A stretch of DNA of 6,280 bases from Verrucomicrobiota bacterium (GCA_029907285.1 JARYMD010000264.1:1-6280); one strand, 5' to 3'. Numbered from the stretch's first letter, positions 1 to 6,280 are shown. Notes: generated from the letters alone by a model not told the origin. Numbers and translations are program-made.

Positions 1-666
1 GGTCGCGCTGCAACCTGTAAACCCTCCGTACTCAGCCGCAGTATTATAGTATATAGCGACGCGCCCACCGCCACCGCCACCCGCACCGTGACCGACGTCA
101 GCTCCTGCGCCACCCGGTCCGCGCCCCGACGGCCCAATCGATCCCGACTCGCCACCCAAATACCCAAGACCATCCGCCGTAATCCGCGCTGCACTCCCAA
201 CAACCAGGCTGCCCGCCTCAATCGTAACGCCCACACCCGCCCACTGCCCATCAACCTGCGCACCCCGGTTCTTGCCCACGCAGTAAATGACCCCATCACC
301 CTGTAACTCCAGCAAACCATCCACCACCAAACGCGACCCGACACAGCAACGTGGAATTACCTGAGATAACCAGCGACCCTTGAACTGTGACGGTCGAGCC
401 ACCGCCCACACTCAGCACCGCCCCATTTACAATGCTGAGGTCTTTGTAAACGTAGTTGCCCGTGTCCCAAAACGTGTCGCTCGACACCACCAGATCAACC
501 GGGCCTCCGCCATCCATCAACCCCATTCTCCGATCCTGCTGGCGCAAAGCAACCGCCAATTCCCCATCGTCCTCAACGGAAGCCAAAGACCCATCAACGC
601 CGCACAACTGCCCGCTCGGAGGACCATTCGCAGAAAGCAACGATCCAGTCAAAAACTTCTGGACCA
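1..666 (-). pseudogene. LEPR-XLL surface protein, downstream segments in two frames, 3'-partial
   Basis: This continues the gene starting at 1167. From about 666 to 343 it reads in a shifted frame, including DTFWDTGNYVYKDLSIVNGA and GGGSTVTVQGSLVISGNSTL, which is beta-strand-rich repeat sequence. Near 343 one extra base returns it to the original frame, which is open without a stop to the window edge. There it reads VGSRLVVDGLLELQGDGVIY, later VTIEAGSLVVGSAARITADG, and then a glycine-rich stretch ending GGGGGGRVAIYYN at about 49-90. Alternating hydrophobic/glycine strands followed by a GGGGGGR(V/I)AIYY-type motif are typical of large beta-helix surface proteins of Verrucomicrobiota and Planctomycetota. 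The segment has no start codon with a ribosome binding site of its own. It is either a genuine pseudogene or an intact gene carrying two indel errors. The C-terminus lies outside the window. Confidence 0.65.
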
Positions 667-1167
667 AACTCCCTCACTGACAGGCGAATCAGGCAGAGCC
701 TCGCAAACGGCCTTCGCGTCTGCCCTGTATTCACACCCGTCAACTGCACCGCCCAGCACCTGCTCCGAAGAAATCTCTCCTTTCTCATTGTCCTCAAGTG
801 CAGCCACTGAATCTGGAAGTGCGTTCGGATTAGCCGCCCCTTCCGCTTCGTCCGAGTCTCCCGTCACTCGAACGTTCGCGGTCTCAGCCTCGCCGACAGT
901 CCCCTCCGCCCCCGGCTCGCTCTGAACCGGCACACCGCTCAATTCCGCAAACAAATCAAAAGTCGGCGTCCCCCCCGCCTCAGCCAGCCAGCCCGAAGGT
1001 GCCTCTTCAACAAGCTCGGTCACCGCGGACTCTGACCCAAACCCGGCGCTCTCCGGCGTTAACCCGTCAACACCCGCCATACCCCCACCAGTCACCAAGG
1101 CATCGCCCGAAAGCAATACTCTCGGTTCGAGCAGCTCTATTCGATACAATGACCGGGGATCACACAT
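649..1167 (-). CDS. LEPR-XLL surface protein, N-terminal segment (frameshifted)
   Basis: This is the first 172 codons of a large secreted or surface protein. Residues 11-21 read ELLEPRVLLSG, a near-exact LEPR-XLL motif, which in Planctomycetota, Verrucomicrobiota and some large proteobacterial adhesins sits at the extreme N-terminus and is thought to act in export or sorting. An acidic, low-complexity linker rich in G, E, A and S follows (about residues 25-160), with no catalytic motif. The ATG at 1167 overlaps the stop of the upstream cohesin-like gene by 8 bp (ATGTGTGA), which suggests translational coupling; the Shine-Dalgarno is weak. The frame ends at a TGA just after a T5 run (A5 on the plus strand, 651-655). 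Adding one T would carry the frame into the downstream segment (SRSF then LTGSLLSANG), so this is probably not the true C-terminus. Motif call is strong; function beyond surface location is unknown. Confidence 0.75.
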   Translation of the reverse strand: MCDPRSLYRIELLEPRVLLSGDALVTGGGMAGVDGLTPESAGFGSESAVTELVEEAPSGWLAEAGGTPTFDLFAELSGVPVQSEPGAEGTVGEAETANVRVTGDSDEAEGAANPNALPDSVAALEDNEKGEISSEQVLGGAVDGCEYRADAKAVCEALPDSPVSEGVWSRSF

Positions 1168-1810
1168 GGACTTGCCGCTTGGACAACAATCCGAGTTTCA
1201 GCCTTGCAACCGCCAGCACAATCATTCCACCCAAAAGCAAACAACCCGTCCGGTTCTCCGGAATCACTGTCAGCGTAGCCGTGCCAAAACGCACAAAGTC
1301 GTCAAGTGGAACTCCATCGCCACGCACAAACACCGTCTCCGTCGGCCCAATGGTCCGATGGATTTCAAGCCCCAAGACATATTCTCCCAAACGCACACAG
1401 GTAAGATCGAAAACCGCCAGCAGATTACCGCTGTAAAACCGGGCTGGACTTGCAAAGAAATCTACAGTCCCCTTCACAGCCCCAAACCCGGCCCCTGCCT
1501 CCTTCCGCGCCCCGGGCCCAAGCACGCCGTCAAAATCCAGCTCAGGCGGCACCGATATCGCCGACACGCCCCCCACACCTCCCAGCTCAGGCGCATAAAC
1601 AAGCCGCAGACCGTAACTGAAAAGTCCAACCGGCAAAGTCGATTTCAGTTCGATCCGGACCGGAATGGTCTCACCCAACAACGCCTGATATCTGGCCGCG
1701 TCAAACCCAATCGGCACTTCATCGGCACAATCGCATACTGCGGCGAAAACCACACCCCGAAGAATCGTCCGGCCCCACACATGACTGAACGCAAAAGCAC
1801 CCACACGCAT
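1160..1810 (-). CDS. Exported cohesin-like domain protein with PEP-CTERM-like tail
   Basis: A 216-residue predicted exported protein. Residues 1-29 form a positively charged then hydrophobic leader (RTILRGVVFAAVCDC), a plausible signal peptide and possibly lipoprotein-like because of C26/C28. Residues 45-150 have the strand pattern of a cohesin or related Ig-like beta-sandwich: ETIPVRIELKS, LFSYGLRLVYAPEL, GTVDFFASP, GNLLAVFDLTCVRLGEYVLG. The C-terminus has VIPEN (182-186), a hydrophobic stretch (189-202) and a basic end (R203, K205, K211, R212). That is the architecture of a PEP-CTERM sorting and anchoring signal, although the motif is PEN rather than PEP. The ATG at 1810 is preferred over the TTG one codon upstream because GAGAGG lies just before it. 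The gene overlaps the LEPR-XLL start by 8 bp, so the two are probably expressed together. It is likely a cell-envelope protein; ligand unknown. The cohesin assignment is by pattern only. Confidence 0.6.
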   Translation of the reverse strand: MRVGAFAFSHVWGRTILRGVVFAAVCDCADEVPIGFDAARYQALLGETIPVRIELKSTLPVGLFSYGLRLVYAPELGGVGGVSAISVPPELDFDGVLGPGARKEAGAGFGAVKGTVDFFASPARFYSGNLLAVFDLTCVRLGEYVLGLEIHRTIGPTETVFVRGDGVPLDDFVRFGTATLTVIPENRTGCLLLGGMIVLAVARLKLGLLSKRQVHV

Positions 1811-2203
1811 CAACCTCTCTCAAACATCTGCAAAACTCGGGCAAATTCTGGCAAGAACAACAACCAACCCTTGACAGCTCCTCTGGAGCCTCCCGACAAG
1901 ACTCACCGACCACACTTAACTTCACACAATTACCAAACAACGAGCCGACAGAAAAATCGCGTCCAAGCAAAAAACTTGGCCGACAGTCCCAGTCCCGGCG
2001 CATGTCTCAAGGCCCCGGCAGAATCAACCTGTTTCTCGCCATGCATTCCCAACTGCAATCTCCAGCTTGCTGCCAGAATTGAGAATCCACTTGCGCCCTC
2101 ATCCATCAGGTTCGATCAGGCCGCCGGCAACGAATTGTGCCAGCTCATCCCTTGCGATCCGCCCCAAATGCGGAGCAAATATTGAGCCTGTCACACATGC
2201 AGC
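1811..2203. other. Intergenic stretch upstream of the surface-protein operon
   Basis: No convincing gene on either strand. It should contain the promoter and leader of the minus-strand cohesin-like/LEPR operon, but I see no strong -35/-10 pair. The best partial match is TTGCCA on the minus strand about 45 bases before the start, without a good -10. A small perfect hairpin (GCTCC-TCT-GGAGC, 1877-1889) lies within the probable leader. The long plus-strand open frame crossing this stretch has antisense-type composition and was not accepted. Confidence 0.4.
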
Positions 2204-2439
2204 TCAAATCAGCCCTAAAACTTTCTTCGACAAAGTCTTTCGACGCCGCGTGTCCGGAAGCGTCTTGAACAGTGCCTCCCGCGACACCCGTTCCATTTCC
2301 CAGCGCTCCGCCTGATTACCAAGCGCTCAGGTCCGAAAGCCCCGCCCTGTAGGATCAGGAAAAGCTCACCGCTTTTCCCCGGCCTCATTCGGTCTTTGGC
2401 CAGTGCCGCTGCCCAGCACCGGGTCATGGTTTTAGTCCG
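2204..2439 (-). pseudogene. Possible decayed small ORF, unknown function
   Basis: I do not recognise this. Two adjoining minus-strand frames have protein-like composition. The first starts at an ATG at about 2439 (MRTKTMTRCWAAALAKDR, then GKSGELFLILQGGAFGPERL near 2380-2322). The second runs from about 2326 to the stop at 2204 (GNQAERWEMERVSREALFKT, then TLSKKVLGLI). Supplying one base near 2323 joins them into about 79 residues ending in a basic tail. Neither half alone looks like a whole gene. The GKSGELF codons coincide with a perfect 8-bp palindrome, so this may be repeat-derived DNA rather than a former gene. It could equally be chance. Confidence 0.25.
2358..2378. repeat. Perfect 8-bp stem-loop
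   Basis: GGAAAAGC (2358-2365), loop TCACC, GCTTTTCC (2371-2378): an 8-bp perfect inverted repeat with a 5-base loop. There is no T-tract on either side, so it is not a standard intrinsic terminator. It could be a palindromic repeat unit or a structured-RNA element. Confidence 0.55.
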
Positions 2440-2563
2440 CATGTTTCGCAGCCCGGCTGGATTTTCGGGCGCTAGGCAACCCAGAGCCTGCCGAGCCGAT
2501 TCCTGACCCGGCACTGGCGGATCAAGTCACCTTGGGCTGTTAGGTTTGCGCAACAGATGGTGT

Positions 2564-2595
2564 CGCCATCTTGGCGCGTCTTGGCCAGAGCCAAG
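2564..2595. repeat. Two adjacent short hairpins
   Basis: CGCCA-TCT-TGGCG (2564-2576) is followed three bases later by CTTGGC-CAGA-GCCAAG (2580-2595). Both are perfect stems (5 and 6 bp) with 3-4 base loops, inside the larger inverted-repeat block. Confidence 0.45.
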
Positions 2596-2703
2596 GCCCG
2601 CAGAGCCGGTATATTTGTAGTGGGACAGACACCAAACCGAGCAAGCTCTGTAGGAGCGGCATCGCACTCAAGGCGCATGCACAAACCGGTTGGTTGCGTT
2701 GCC

Positions 2704-2790
2704 GGGGCGGTCGGTTTCATACCGCCCCTACGGGGCTTTGTGAGGTTGTTGGGCGTCGGCTCGCTACAAAGATGCCGCCCCTCCGGGGCT
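2704..2790. repeat. REP-like GC-rich palindrome cluster
   Basis: Three hairpins lie in 87 bp. GGGGCGGT (2704-2711) pairs with ACCGCCCC (2721-2728) over a 9-base loop. GCCCC-TAC-GGGGC occurs at 2724-2736 and GCCCC-TCC-GGGGC at 2777-2789. The last two sit in a direct repeat, CCGCCCCTnCGGGGCT, whose copies start at 2722 and 2775 (53 bp apart). The first and second hairpins share an arm, so they are mutually exclusive folds. This is the layout of REP sequences: short imperfect palindromes in intergenic DNA, often spread by RAYT-type transposases. No such transposase is in the window. Confidence 0.6.
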
Positions 2791-2889
2791 GGGTGAGAAC
2801 TACCCGAGGCGGGAATATTCAAGATGCGCGGGTTGTGACACGCTGGAGAGCATTTCGGTGTTGCTTTTGTGGACTGCAGGTTGCCTAGC

Positions 2890-3202
2890 CCGGATATTTC
2901 GGAATCTTGTGAAGGGGGTTGGTTCACGAGCTGAGAGGTGGATAGCGGCGCGGCCTGAAGAATTGGAGACAAAGTCGGCAGACAAAGCCGCAAAGGAACC
3001 CGGCAGCCAGAGATTAGTGTGGTTGTCGCAGTTGTACAGGCTGGCTAATGAGCAGTTCGAATGTGGGTTCATGTCATTTTCGTCGAGATCATGAAGTCTG
3101 AGGCTGAGACGCAGGCGCCGATATGGGCAGCGGTGCAGTCCGGGTTCGATCGTGCTTGCAAACGTCCAAGGCCAATGGCGTGCGCTGCGCGTTCGTTTGT
3201 TG
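2890..3202. other. Intergenic stretch before the DUF1232 gene
   Basis: No convincing gene. A plus-strand open frame from a TTG at 2858 to 3094 has moderately protein-like composition (LARIFRNLVKGVGSRAERW onward). It starts inside the repeat block, lacks a ribosome binding site and is not recognisable, so it was not called. No tRNA fold or terminator was seen. Confidence 0.35.
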
Positions 3203-3230
3203 TTGCCGAGGCCTGGAAACATGGTACGCT
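3203..3230 (+). promoter_or_regulatory. Possible promoter of the DUF1232 gene
   Basis: TTGCCG (3203-3208) and TACGCT (3225-3230) are spaced 16 bases, a weak sigma-70-type pair. If used, transcription would begin at about 3237, on the ATG itself, giving a leaderless mRNA. This would fit the lack of a Shine-Dalgarno there. It is speculative because the -10 match is poor. Confidence 0.2.
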
Positions 3231-3236
3231 CCGCTC

Positions 3237-3641
3237 ATGCCTGAGATCGCCCAATTCGTTAACCGTGGTGCATCATTGATCACCCCTGCTGTGGTTGAAA
3301 AGCTCCTCCACAACTTACCGATGTGGAAAGCCCAGTTCACTCAGATCGACGTGCCAAAATATCCCCACCTGGTCGATCAACTCGAGTTCCTCGCCGATGC
3401 AGTCGAAGACTGCGCCGAGGGCGTGTACGAGGACCTCCCATATTGCGCCCTTGCCGGAGCCGTTTTTGCTCTGCTCTATGCCCACAACACTTTCGATGTC
3501 ATTCCGGACTATCACCCCGATCTTGGACGCGCCGATGATTCGAGCGTCGTGCGCGCCGTTCTGATCCAGCATGAGAAGGCTTTCGGCAAATACGCAGCCG
3601 CCCGCGGAATTGATTGGAACCGAATCACCAGCCACGCATAG
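3237..3641 (+). CDS. DUF1232 (YkvA-like) small protein
   Basis: A 134-residue protein with a DUF1232 core at about residues 66-105: a hydrophobic helix (CALAGAVFALLYA, 70-82) followed by FDVIPDYHPDLGRADD (86-101). This matches the family signature D-x-I-P-D, then G-x-x-D-D. DUF1232 proteins are small, often single-helix membrane-associated proteins of unknown biochemical role. The N-terminal 65 residues are predicted helical and not recognised. The ATG at 3237 is chosen because the upstream extension of the same frame has a cysteine- and arginine-rich, non-protein-like composition. No clear Shine-Dalgarno precedes it. It is the only plus-strand gene in the window and converges on the photolyase gene with 4 bp between stop codons, so their transcripts probably overlap at the 3' ends. 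Domain call is confident; function unknown. Confidence 0.8.
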   Translation: MPEIAQFVNRGASLITPAVVEKLLHNLPMWKAQFTQIDVPKYPHLVDQLEFLADAVEDCAEGVYEDLPYCALAGAVFALLYAHNTFDVIPDYHPDLGRADDSSVVRAVLIQHEKAFGKYAAARGIDWNRITSHA

Positions 3642-3645
3642 CGTT

Positions 3646-5103
3646 TCACTTCCGCACACTGCGTTTCATCCTCAGATAGGCCTGCAAAGCCACCTCACGC
3701 GCTATTCGATGCTGCACGATTGGAAAGGGATAGTCGCTGCCAAGGCCGATTCCCGCTGATCTGAGTTCGCTCTGAGGCGCTTCCCATGGGCAGTGTATCC
3801 AGCGAGTGTTTAACTTAGCCAGTTCGGGCAACCACTTCCGCACATATCGCCCTTCAGGGTCAAACCGCATCCCCTGGACAACAGGATTGAAGATTCTGAA
3901 GAAAGGGGCGGCGTCTGCTCCGCACCCGGCGGTCCACTGCCACCCCAAAGTGTTGTTGGCCAAATCGGCATCGGCAAGCCGCTCCCAAAACCATTCAGCG
4001 CCCGACCGCCATGAAATCAGAAGGTCCTTAACAAGAAAAGAAGCCACAATCATCCTGACACGGTTGTGCATCCACCCCGTCCCATGCAATTCCCGCATCC
4101 CAGCATCAACAATCGGATAACCAGTGCGCCCGTTCTGCCATGCGCTCAGGAATTCCTTGTCAGACCGCCACGGAAACCGCTCGAACTCAGGCCGCAAAGG
4201 AGCGTTCCGGGTATGAGGGTAATGCCAGAGCAGATGGTGGGCGAACTCGCGCCAGCCCAGTTCGGCAACAAATTGTGACCGCAGCCACTTCCCTTCAGAA
4301 AGCCCGCTTTCCCTTGCATGGCGCTGCAGCGCATGCAAAACCTGCCTTGGACTCAATTCACCGAAATGCAAGTGCGGTGACAGCCGCGACGTCCCCGGCA
4401 GATCAGGTCGATTGCGCGCTTCATCGTACGCCGAGAGCCATTCCTTCAAAAAACGATCGAGCTGTGCCCGAGCCCCAACAGTCCCGGGTTTCCACCAATC
4501 GCTCAGTCGCGCGATTGGGCTGGTCTGCTGAACAAGTCGCAGTTCCTCCAATGACAACGATGCCGGCCAACGGCGCGGGCCGGACAGGCGGCATGTCGCC
4601 AGCGTGGGCCTCGGCGGATTCTGTGTAGCCAGACACGCCCTCCAAAAAGCTGTGAACACTTTGAAAGGCGTACCGGCACGGGTGGTGATCGTTGACGGTT
4701 CATACAGCAGAGCGCCATTGAAACTGGCCGGTCTTATCCCAGCTTCAAACAGTGCTTCTTCAACCTCCCGATCCCGCTTGATGCAAGCAGGTTCGCACCT
4801 CCGATTCCAAAAAACATTTGTTGCCCCTGTTTCCTTGCACAAGCTGAGAAGAATGCCCATGGAGTTTCCACTTCGCAGAACAAGCTGCGACCCCACCTCT
4901 TCAAGTTCCTTGGCGAACGCACGCAGCGAGTGATGCAACCACCACCACGACGCCGTTCCTGGAGGCCATTCTTCGTCCTCCTGCGGCGCCCAAATAAACA
5001 CAGGCACAACAGGCCCTCCGAGAGCAACCGCGGCATCAACAGCCGGATTGTCCCCAAGACGAAAATCCGACCTGAACCAAACAATGGACACTGGCGCGCT
5101 CAT
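3646..5103 (-). CDS. phrB: Class I CPD photolyase (deoxyribodipyrimidine photo-lyase)
   Basis: A 485-residue flavoenzyme that uses light to split UV-induced cyclobutane pyrimidine dimers. The N-terminal alpha/beta antenna domain begins IVWFRSDFRLGDNPA and spans about residues 5-170; the FAD-binding helical domain spans about 270-478. By alignment to E. coli photolyase, the electron-transfer tryptophans are all present (W312, W365, W388 for W306, W359, W382), as is the flavin-N5 asparagine (N384 for N378). The dimer-pocket residues E281, W284, N347, R348, M351 and W390 also match, so it should be active on CPDs rather than being a cryptochrome. E104 aligns with the MTHF-contact E109, but the antenna cofactor is uncertain. 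Length fits the family (E. coli, 472). The ATG at 5103 is preferred: GGGAG lies 9 bases upstream and MSxPxxIVWFR is the usual start. An ATG at 5130 overlaps the TPR stop and would add 9 residues. Confidence 0.95.
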   Translation of the reverse strand: MSAPVSIVWFRSDFRLGDNPAVDAAVALGGPVVPVFIWAPQEDEEWPPGTASWWWLHHSLRAFAKELEEVGSQLVLRSGNSMGILLSLCKETGATNVFWNRRCEPACIKRDREVEEALFEAGIRPASFNGALLYEPSTITTRAGTPFKVFTAFWRACLATQNPPRPTLATCRLSGPRRWPASLSLEELRLVQQTSPIARLSDWWKPGTVGARAQLDRFLKEWLSAYDEARNRPDLPGTSRLSPHLHFGELSPRQVLHALQRHARESGLSEGKWLRSQFVAELGWREFAHHLLWHYPHTRNAPLRPEFERFPWRSDKEFLSAWQNGRTGYPIVDAGMRELHGTGWMHNRVRMIVASFLVKDLLISWRSGAEWFWERLADADLANNTLGWQWTAGCGADAAPFFRIFNPVVQGMRFDPEGRYVRKWLPELAKLNTRWIHCPWEAPQSELRSAGIGLGSDYPFPIVQHRIAREVALQAYLRMKRSVRK

Positions 5104-5112
5104 GCACTCATT

Positions 5113-5117
5113 CTCCC
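5113..5117 (-). promoter_or_regulatory. Ribosome binding site deciding the photolyase start
   Basis: GGGAG on the minus strand, 9 bases before the ATG at 5103. It supports that start over the in-frame ATG at 5130, which has only GGCGG immediately before it. Confidence 0.55.
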
Positions 5118-5126
5118 AGCATTCGA

Positions 5127-6280
5127 TCATCCGCCGACATCGATTATCTCGAGAGCCTGCGTGGCCTCGCGGTTCTCGGGATCAAGTTCAATCACCTTCT
5201 CGAAGCACGATCTGGCTCGATCAACCTGACCCTCCAAAGCAAAAACAAGCCCCCTCGCGAACAGCAGTTCAGCGACCTGAGATCGAGTCGGCGTTTTCCC
5301 CGCAGCCTTTTCAGCCCTCAATATCAAACTCACAGCCTGCGACAGCACAACCGGTTCTCCCGACACCCTGATCAGAGTCAATGCCAAAGCCACATTCGCA
5401 TTGAAATCTTCCGGGTACCGGCGGTGCGTTTCCAAAACAACCCCCGCCATCGCACCAAGCCTGCCAAGTTTCTCCAGCCCCTTCGCAAACAACAGCCTGC
5501 CCGATACGTTGTCCCTCCTTTTCAGTTGCTCCTCGCATAACGCGACCAACTCATCCCAACGCCCCGAATCAACCAGTAACACAGCCAGCGCATCCTGCCC
5601 GCGCTCAGAATCGAGCAAACTCGCACGACGCAGGTTGTTTTCTGCGCCACTTGTGTCACGGACCACAAAAAGTTGAATGCTGCCGAGCATTTCCATGGCC
5701 GCTGCGGCTGTCCACGGCTCGTCAGCCTGCGCAAGAGCATCAAGCCGGCTCATTGCTTGCCGCACCCGCGCGCGAACGCCATCCGGGGCAGAACCCCATG
5801 CTTCATGCAATGCCAAAGCTTTGGAACTGCGCGCACCTCCCGCAACGTAACATGACATGAGGGGATAAATCGCCGACATGCTCAACACGCGCGCGTTTGT
5901 CGGGCTCAACCGCACCGCTTCAGCCAAATCCACTGCGAGCTCTGCCGGGAACAAGGCCGCCAGCCGCCTGGCAGGCTCTTGTCGGCCACCCTCCCGTGCC
6001 CCTGAGACGGCTTCGACATAACACTTTGCAGATTTTGCCGCTGCGCGCCACACTCGAGGTTCTGATTCCCCAGACCCGAGCTCGATCGCACGGTCAAAAG
6101 CCGAAATAGCGTCGCCGATTTGATTTTGCACGCGTTCCAACCGCTCTGACGAAATAGAAAACCCGCGGCGATCAGCCAGCCACCCAAGATCGTGCCCCGG
6201 TCCGACCAGAAGTGTGCGGTCTCCCGTGACCGATCCAACCGCACTATCAGTCAACAACCGGCCCAGAGCAGCATGCGTCT
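5127..6280 (-). CDS. TPR-repeat protein, 5'-partial
   Basis: Tetratricopeptide-repeat protein, 383 residues visible. A canonical TPR closes the protein: LFARGLVFALEGQVDRARSC followed by FEKVIELDPENREATQAL. Weaker repeats lie near the start (DAISAFDRAIEL) and in the middle (AENNLRRASLLDSERGQDAL; GRWDELVALCEEQLKRR). No catalytic domain or membrane segment is visible. The frame is open to the window edge and reads HAALGRLLTDSA across it. The first possible start, a TTG at 6257, has no ribosome binding site, so the true start and probably more repeats lie beyond 6280. Its TGA overlaps an ATG of the photolyase frame (ATGA), and the preferred photolyase start is 23 bp downstream, so the two are probably one transcript. 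TPRs mediate protein-protein contacts; the partner is unknown and no functional link to DNA repair can be shown. Confidence 0.8.
   Translation of the reverse strand, partial: THAALGRLLTDSAVGSVTGDRTLLVGPGHDLGWLADRRGFSISSERLERVQNQIGDAISAFDRAIELGSGESEPRVWRAAAKSAKCYVEAVSGAREGGRQEPARRLAALFPAELAVDLAEAVRLSPTNARVLSMSAIYPLMSCYVAGGARSSKALALHEAWGSAPDGVRARVRQAMSRLDALAQADEPWTAAAAMEMLGSIQLFVVRDTSGAENNLRRASLLDSERGQDALAVLLVDSGRWDELVALCEEQLKRRDNVSGRLLFAKGLEKLGRLGAMAGVVLETHRRYPEDFNANVALALTLIRVSGEPVVLSQAVSLILRAEKAAGKTPTRSQVAELLFARGLVFALEGQVDRARSCFEKVIELDPENREATQALEIIDVGG

Larger units (their letters stand above)
2471..2889. repeat. Nested inverted-repeat block, MITE/REPIN-like candidate
   Basis: The block is bounded by a perfect 11-bp inverted repeat: GCTAGGCAACC at 2471-2481 and GGTTGCCTAGC at 2879-2889. 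Inside it, nearly concentric (centres about 2680 and 2692), is a second inverted pair matching at 12 of 14 bases: CGGTATATTTGTAG at 2607-2620 and CTACAAAGATGCCG at 2764-2777. Short GC-rich hairpins fill the core. No transposase is encoded and no target-site duplication is obvious, so if mobile it would be non-autonomous. The style matches dispersed intergenic repeats that I associate with Verrucomicrobiota genomes, but copy number cannot be judged from one window. Open frames across this block are by-products of the repeats. Confidence 0.45.

Noticed and set aside
42..58. AT-rich TATTATAGTATATAG as a promoter
   Set aside because: It falls inside the coding sequence for the AIYYN part of the surface protein, and a tyrosine/isoleucine/asparagine run explains the composition.
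61..85. CCACCGCCACCGCCACC as a tandem repeat or CRISPR-like array
   Set aside because: It is the reverse complement of glycine codons in the glycine-rich motif of the surface protein; no spacers exist.
1871..1876. Perfect TTGACA (-35) on the plus strand
   Set aside because: No -10 at proper spacing (CGACAA after 17 bases) and no plus-strand gene downstream.
1166..2185. 339-codon plus-strand open frame
   Set aside because: It lies antisense to the cohesin-like gene and the intergenic region. Composition is dominated by H, N, Q, T, P and K with no motif, as expected of an antisense shadow.
2472..2993. 173-codon minus-strand open frame
   Set aside because: It runs through the palindromic repeat block, its sequence is the translation of the repeats, and there is no ribosome binding site or recognisable domain.
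2858..3094. 78-codon plus-strand open frame
   Set aside because: TTG start inside the repeat block, no Shine-Dalgarno, no recognised family. Composition is only mildly protein-like.
3146..3160. GGGTTCGATC resembling a tRNA T-arm
   Set aside because: Flanking bases do not pair into a T-stem, and no anticodon or D arm can be placed upstream.
3641..3668. Direct repeat GCGTTTCA (3641-3648 and 3661-3668) at the convergent gene ends
   Set aside because: Only 8 bp, lies mostly in photolyase codons, no dyad symmetry or T-tract, so it is not a terminator and is probably chance.

Overview
The window looks like chromosomal DNA of a Verrucomicrobiota or Planctomycetota bacterium. I infer this from an N-terminal LEPR-XLL signal, a glycine-rich beta-helix-type surface protein ending in a GGGGGGRVAIYY-type motif, a divergent PEP-CTERM-like C-terminus, weak Shine-Dalgarno use and GC-rich palindromic repeats between genes. 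The assignment is an inference from family knowledge; no marker gene is present.

Layout: (1) 1-1810, minus strand. A small exported protein with a cohesin-like beta-sandwich and a PEP-CTERM-like tail (1160-1810) overlaps by 8 bp the start of a large LEPR-XLL surface protein. That second gene runs off the left edge and is broken by two compensating single-base frameshifts (near 651-655 and 343). (2) 1811-3236, a 1.4 kb stretch without a convincing gene. It holds a perfect 8-bp hairpin inside a possible decayed small ORF (about 2204-2439), and a roughly 420-bp block of nested inverted repeats (2471-2889) with several REP-like GC-rich hairpins, possibly a MITE- or REPIN-like element. (3) 3237-3641, plus strand: a small DUF1232 (YkvA-like) protein. 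(4) 3646-6280, minus strand: a TPR protein (5'-partial at the right edge) followed by a complete class I CPD photolyase. The photolyase converges on the DUF1232 gene with only 4 bp between stop codons.

How the genes work together: the cohesin-like/LEPR pair is probably a translationally coupled surface-protein operon. The TPR-photolyase pair is probably co-transcribed, with the photolyase doing light-dependent repair of UV damage and the TPR protein of unknown role. No RNA gene, CRISPR array or recognisable transposase was seen.
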